A DNA stretch of 34,319 nucleotides from the NCBI GenBank assembly GCA_031260885.1, contig JAISKP010000101.1, forward strand, positions 1 through 34,319, read 5' to 3'. The DNA comes from Eubacteriales Family XIII. Incertae Sedis bacterium (GTDB lineage: Bacteria > Bacillota > Clostridia > Peptostreptococcales > Anaerovoracaceae). The notes below the pieces were generated by a model, which was not told the DNA's origin, searched no databases, and saw nothing but the letters and a program-made list of their open reading frames with translations. The translations under genes were made by a program, and so were the position numbers. Positions 31,348 through 34,319 of this stretch are shown piece after piece. Within the stretch, counting starts at the first letter, position 1. Each line of letters opens with the position of its first letter.

Positions 31348-32052
31348 CTATTTCTTTGCGGTGGTGTAGTACTGAGCACCCAGCGGGAGCCAGCGCAGCC
31401 CCTTTTCGATAAAGTCGAAGAACTTGTTTCGCCACAGGAAGAAGAGTATGTAGCTTTTGCTGACGTCTCGGAAGCCGGATTCCCTGAGCTGTTTGGTCAA
31501 ATAGGATGCTTTTAGCATCGCGGCGCCCTTGTCAATGTCATTTGTCTTGAAGATGTGGCTTGTAACCGGATTCGCCGGATTGTGCTCGAAGATGATGAGC
31601 AGCCCTTCCGGTTTTAATATCTTTGACAGGGCGGCAAGATATTCTGCATGTTCCGCCGGCGGGATGTGATGCATGACGACGCTGACGAAGATGCAGTCGA
31701 TGCCATCGGGATAGGTGCGCTCCAATTCCTCGGGCGTGCTGACCTTTGTGAATTCGCCTACGGACAACGTTTTCTTTGCGACTTCAATGGATAGCTCTGA
31801 AATATCGCAGCCGAAAATTTGCGCTTCCGGATAGGCGGCATGGATGAACGGAATGTTGCGTCCTGTGCCGCAGCCGAATTCCAAGAGGCTACCGCGAAAG
31901 TCCGGCAGGATTTTCGTCAGTAGATCGATCTTGTATTTTGCAAATTTATCGAGATTGCCGCCTCCGAATACACCGAGCGCTTCTTTCAGTTGCGCGTCAT
32001 ATTCATCGGCCATATCATCAAAGGTGGATTCGGTAATATTTGTGTCATCCAT
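31348..32052 (-). CDS. Class I SAM-dependent methyltransferase
   Basis: This 234-residue protein is counted from ATG 32052, which follows GGGGAAAATA; the track start adds 11 residues. It has motif I LLEFGCGTGRNIPF (~55-68), the acidic motif FGCDISELSIEVAKK (~78-92), IDCIFVSVVMHHIPP as motif IV and the C-terminal LLIIFEHNPANPVT. These define a class I methyltransferase. The glycine-rich loop and HHIPP are common in small-molecule and sugar methyltransferases. An O-methylation of a surface sugar is plausible from context, but a housekeeping target is not excluded. It is divergent from rmlC, and the 74 bases between them hold no strong promoter match. Confidence 0.85.
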   Translation of the reverse strand: MDDTNITESTFDDMADEYDAQLKEALGVFGGGNLDKFAKYKIDLLTKILPDFRGSLLEFGCGTGRNIPFIHAAYPEAQIFGCDISELSIEVAKKTLSVGEFTKVSTPEELERTYPDGIDCIFVSVVMHHIPPAEHAEYLAALSKILKPEGLLIIFEHNPANPVTSHIFKTNDIDKGAAMLKASYLTKQLRESGFRDVSKSYILFFLWRNKFFDFIEKGLRWLPLGAQYYTTAKK

Positions 32053-32126
32053 TATTTTCCCCAGCGTTTTATGATAAAATACCATTAGCGTTTAGATCAT
32101 CATATCGTAAAAAACAGGAGAAGTAC

Positions 32127-32687
32127 ATGGGAAAGATCAACGTCATAGCGACAAAACTGGAGGGCGTGTTCATCATCGAGCCGACGATCTTCGGGGATCC
32201 CCGGGGCTGGTTTTACGAAGCCTGGTCTGCGCGTGACTATAAAGCGGCGGGACTGAACTATGATTTTATGCAGGACAACAAGTCCTTTTCCGAGAAGAAG
32301 GGCACGTTGCGCGGCATCCACTTTCAAAACGGCGAACATGCGCAAGCGAAGCTCGTCTCGTGCGGGCGGGGTGCCGTCATCGACTTTGCGGTGGATCTGA
32401 GAAAGGGCAGTCCGACCTATACACAGTGGGTCTGTGCCGAACTCACAGAAGAAAATAAAAGGCAGTTTATGATTCCGCGCGGCTTCGGACACGCATTTCT
32501 GACGCTTACGGACGATGTGGAATTTTGCTATAAGGCCGACAACTTTTACAACTACGAAGCGGACCGCAGCATCCGCTACAGCGACCCGGACATCGCGGTC
32601 GACTGGGGTACGAATGAATTGATTCTGTCAGACAAGGATAAGAACGCACCGCTGCTACGGGACAGCGACTGCAGTTTCGAATATTAG
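32127..32687 (+). CDS. rmlC: dTDP-4-dehydrorhamnose 3,5-epimerase
   Basis: RmlC epimerises C3 and C5 of dTDP-4-keto-6-deoxyglucose, giving the substrate of RmlD. The 186-residue cupin protein starts at ATG 32127 with AGGAGAAG just before it; the track start lies in the divergent methyltransferase gene. Motifs are GVFIIEPTIFGDPRGWFYEAW, QDNKSFSEKKGTLRGIHFQ with the catalytic histidine H65, VDLRKGSPTYTQW, IPRGFGHAFLTL and the Tyr in FCYKADNFYN. Its length matches the family. The gene stands outside the repeat-bracketed segment that holds rmlA and rmlB. Confidence 0.95.
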   Translation: MGKINVIATKLEGVFIIEPTIFGDPRGWFYEAWSARDYKAAGLNYDFMQDNKSFSEKKGTLRGIHFQNGEHAQAKLVSCGRGAVIDFAVDLRKGSPTYTQWVCAELTEENKRQFMIPRGFGHAFLTLTDDVEFCYKADNFYNYEADRSIRYSDPDIAVDWGTNELILSDKDKNAPLLRDSDCSFEY

Positions 32688-32756
32688 GTGGGAAAGTCGG
32701 GACAACCGGGGACGGTTCTTAAGTGCCCTACAAGTTTGAATAATATTAGGTAATAA

Positions 32757-34319
32757 ATGGCTTCAATTGATTCTACCGGTGAAAGAACATGTAAATTGGA
32801 CATATCGCGTTTGGATATTGTCTATGTCACTTATTGTTCCTCGGAGTGGATCGATCGATGTTTTTCTTCTTATGAACAGAGCCTCTATCCGACAGATCAG
32901 ATCAATATCGTTGTGGTTGACAACGGTTCAACGGACGATACCATAGAAAAGCTAAAAGCGATCAAGGATAAGAGCGCGCTCAAATTTAATTCATTTGAAA
33001 TCGTGTCGCTCGGTAAGAACACGGGATTCGGTCGGGCGAACAACACCGGTTTTTCAAAAGGCAGTTCGGACATCGTCTGCTTTTTCAATATCGACACTGA
33101 AATTTTTCCGGAAACGCTGGTCAATCTTACCGGTGAGATAGAATCTTCCGATGCGCGGGCGGGCGTATGGGAACTGCGGCAGTTTCCTTATGAACATCCC
33201 AAAATGTATGATATCGTGACCGGGAATACCGAATGGTGCAGTGGTGCGGCTTTTGCGGTGCGGCGAGATGTGTTCAGCAAGGTCGGTGGATTTGATAAGC
33301 ACCTCTTTATGTATACCGAAGACGTGGATCTCAGCTACCGGATCCGCGCACTCGGATACGATCTCAAATACACGCCGAAGGCCGGAATTTTACATTATGC
33401 ATATCGTACGGCAAATGAGATCAAGCCGTTGCAGTACATCGGTAGCATTTCGAATAATTTATTGCTGAGGTACCGCTTCGGATCCTGCAGGGATATTCTG
33501 AAAGGTCATAAGTTATACTTTTCTTTTCTGACACACCGCGGCATGTTCAAGGGGTCGCGCAAAGCGCTGGCGAAAGCGTATCTGAAGAATATTATTACTT
33601 CGGTGATCTTTTGGCTCTGGCGGTTTTCAAAAAAACGAAAAGTGAAAATAAAGCCAAGTTTCCTTGGTCTCGACTATGCGAAGCACAGAAACGGTGCCTT
33701 TTATGAAATCAAACACTTCGATCAACAGTCGGATGAGCGTCCGTTGGTCTCCGTAATCGTTCGGACGCACAGTCGTCCGGCGGTGCTCCGGCAGACCTTG
33801 ATCAGTCTCAGAAGACAGACTTATGACAACATCGAGATCGTCGTGTTCGAGGACGGCGCACCAACGGCGCAGGCGATGATCGAAAATGAGTTTTCGGATC
33901 TGAACATAAAATATGCTGCCTCGGGCGAAAAGATCGGACGTTCGAACGCCGGTAACTATGCGATAGAATCGGCGAGTGGGAAGTACATCAACTTTTTGGA
34001 CGATGACGATTTATTTTTCGCAGATCATATCGAGGTCATGGTGAAGTACCTGCTTGATACGAATATGAAAGCGGCCTTTGCGTTGGCGAATGAGACAGCA
34101 ATCATCGTTAAGAGCAAAGAGCCATACGAATTTGAAATTATCTCGGAAGAAGAGCGATATCATCAGAAATTTGTCCGGCTTCTTCTTCTGCGCAGCAATT
34201 ACATCCCGATCCAATCCATGCTGTTTGAGCGCGAACTTTTTGAAAAGTACGGCGGTCTCGATCCGCAGCTCGACCTCTTAGAGGACTGGGATCTATGGGT
34301 ACGCTATGCCCTGACGACG
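32757..34319 (+). CDS. Two-domain glycosyltransferase (GT2-GT2), 3' truncated by the window edge
   Basis: An open frame of 521 codons runs from ATG 32757 to the end of the window. It has no stop and is therefore absent from the ORF track. Domain 1 (~18-270) begins LDIVYVTYCSSEWIDRCF and has VVVDNGSTDD, GKNTGFGRANN, FFNIDTEIF and a WcaE-like MYTEDVDLSYRIR. Domain 2 (from ~328) begins LVSVIVRTHSRPAVLRQTL and has the metal site INFLDDDDLFFADH, then LLEDWDLWVRYAL near the edge. Fused GT2 pairs often add two successive sugars of a repeat unit. A weak TTAGG lies eight bases before the start. The protein continues past the window. Confidence 0.88.
   Translation, partial: MASIDSTGERTCKLDISRLDIVYVTYCSSEWIDRCFSSYEQSLYPTDQINIVVVDNGSTDDTIEKLKAIKDKSALKFNSFEIVSLGKNTGFGRANNTGFSKGSSDIVCFFNIDTEIFPETLVNLTGEIESSDARAGVWELRQFPYEHPKMYDIVTGNTEWCSGAAFAVRRDVFSKVGGFDKHLFMYTEDVDLSYRIRALGYDLKYTPKAGILHYAYRTANEIKPLQYIGSISNNLLLRYRFGSCRDILKGHKLYFSFLTHRGMFKGSRKALAKAYLKNIITSVIFWLWRFSKKRKVKIKPSFLGLDYAKHRNGAFYEIKHFDQQSDERPLVSVIVRTHSRPAVLRQTLISLRRQTYDNIEIVVFEDGAPTAQAMIENEFSDLNIKYAASGEKIGRSNAGNYAIESASGKYINFLDDDDLFFADHIEVMVKYLLDTNMKAAFALANETAIIVKSKEPYEFEIISEEERYHQKFVRLLLLRSNYIPIQSMLFERELFEKYGGLDPQLDLLEDWDLWVRYALTT

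Overview
The window looks like a chromosomal cell-surface polysaccharide (secondary cell wall polymer or capsule) locus of a low-to-mid GC Bacillota, probably a clostridial lineage. The reasons are AGGAGG-type ribosome binding sites, TTGaca/TATAAT-type promoters with extended -10 elements, and a gene set of RmlABCD, an RgpF-type rhamnosyltransferase, Wzm/Wzt, Wzx, MBOAT and DHHW/AlgX-like proteins. No RNA gene, CRISPR array, transposase or integrase was seen. Taxonomy is inference only.

Layout. (1) 1-10.7 kb, plus strand: a truncated membrane protein, a Gpi18-like GT-C glycosyltransferase, an ABC polysaccharide exporter pair, rmlD, a Wzx-like flippase, a large polytopic membrane protein, and an MBOAT acyltransferase with its SGNH/DHHW partner. 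(2) 10.7-15.9 kb: a second, diverged copy of the same theme. It holds an inverted paralog of the GT-C and an acyl carrier protein on the minus strand, then, divergently, an SDR sugar reductase, a second MBOAT and a second DHHW-like protein. (3) 15.9-22.4 kb, minus-strand operon: RgpF family protein, DPM1-like GT2, two more GT2 enzymes and an FkbH-type HAD-IIIC protein. (4) 22.4-23.2 kb, plus: two half-size EmrE/ArnEF-like membrane proteins with a promoter that would give an almost leaderless mRNA. (5) 23.2-31.3 kb: a segment bracketed by inversely oriented copies of a repeat family. Its minus-strand operon is rmlA-rmlB-GtrB-like GT2-NDP-hexose 2,3-dehydratase-Gfo/Idh 3-ketoreductase-SDR 4-ketoreductase, and an orphan PD-(D/E)XK-like gene lies beside it. 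(6) 31.3-34.3 kb: a methyltransferase (minus), rmlC (plus) and a double-GT2 protein that runs off the window and is absent from the supplied ORF track.

How it may work together. RmlABCD make dTDP-L-rhamnose, which the RgpF-type and GT2 enzymes can polymerise. Wzm/Wzt and/or the Wzx-like protein export the lipid-linked polymer. The GtrB/DPM1-like transferases, the ArnEF-like pair and the GT-C proteins look like an undecaprenyl-phosphate-sugar side-chain route acting outside the membrane.

Two parts stand out. The first is a complete gene set for a 2,6-dideoxyhexose of the kind known from antibiotic glycosides. The second is an ACP plus FkbH plus MBOAT plus SGNH set. It resembles the Dlt D-alanylation machine, but the adenylating enzyme DltA is replaced by an FkbH-type loader, which suggests decoration of the polymer with a glyceryl-type or other ACP-borne acyl group.
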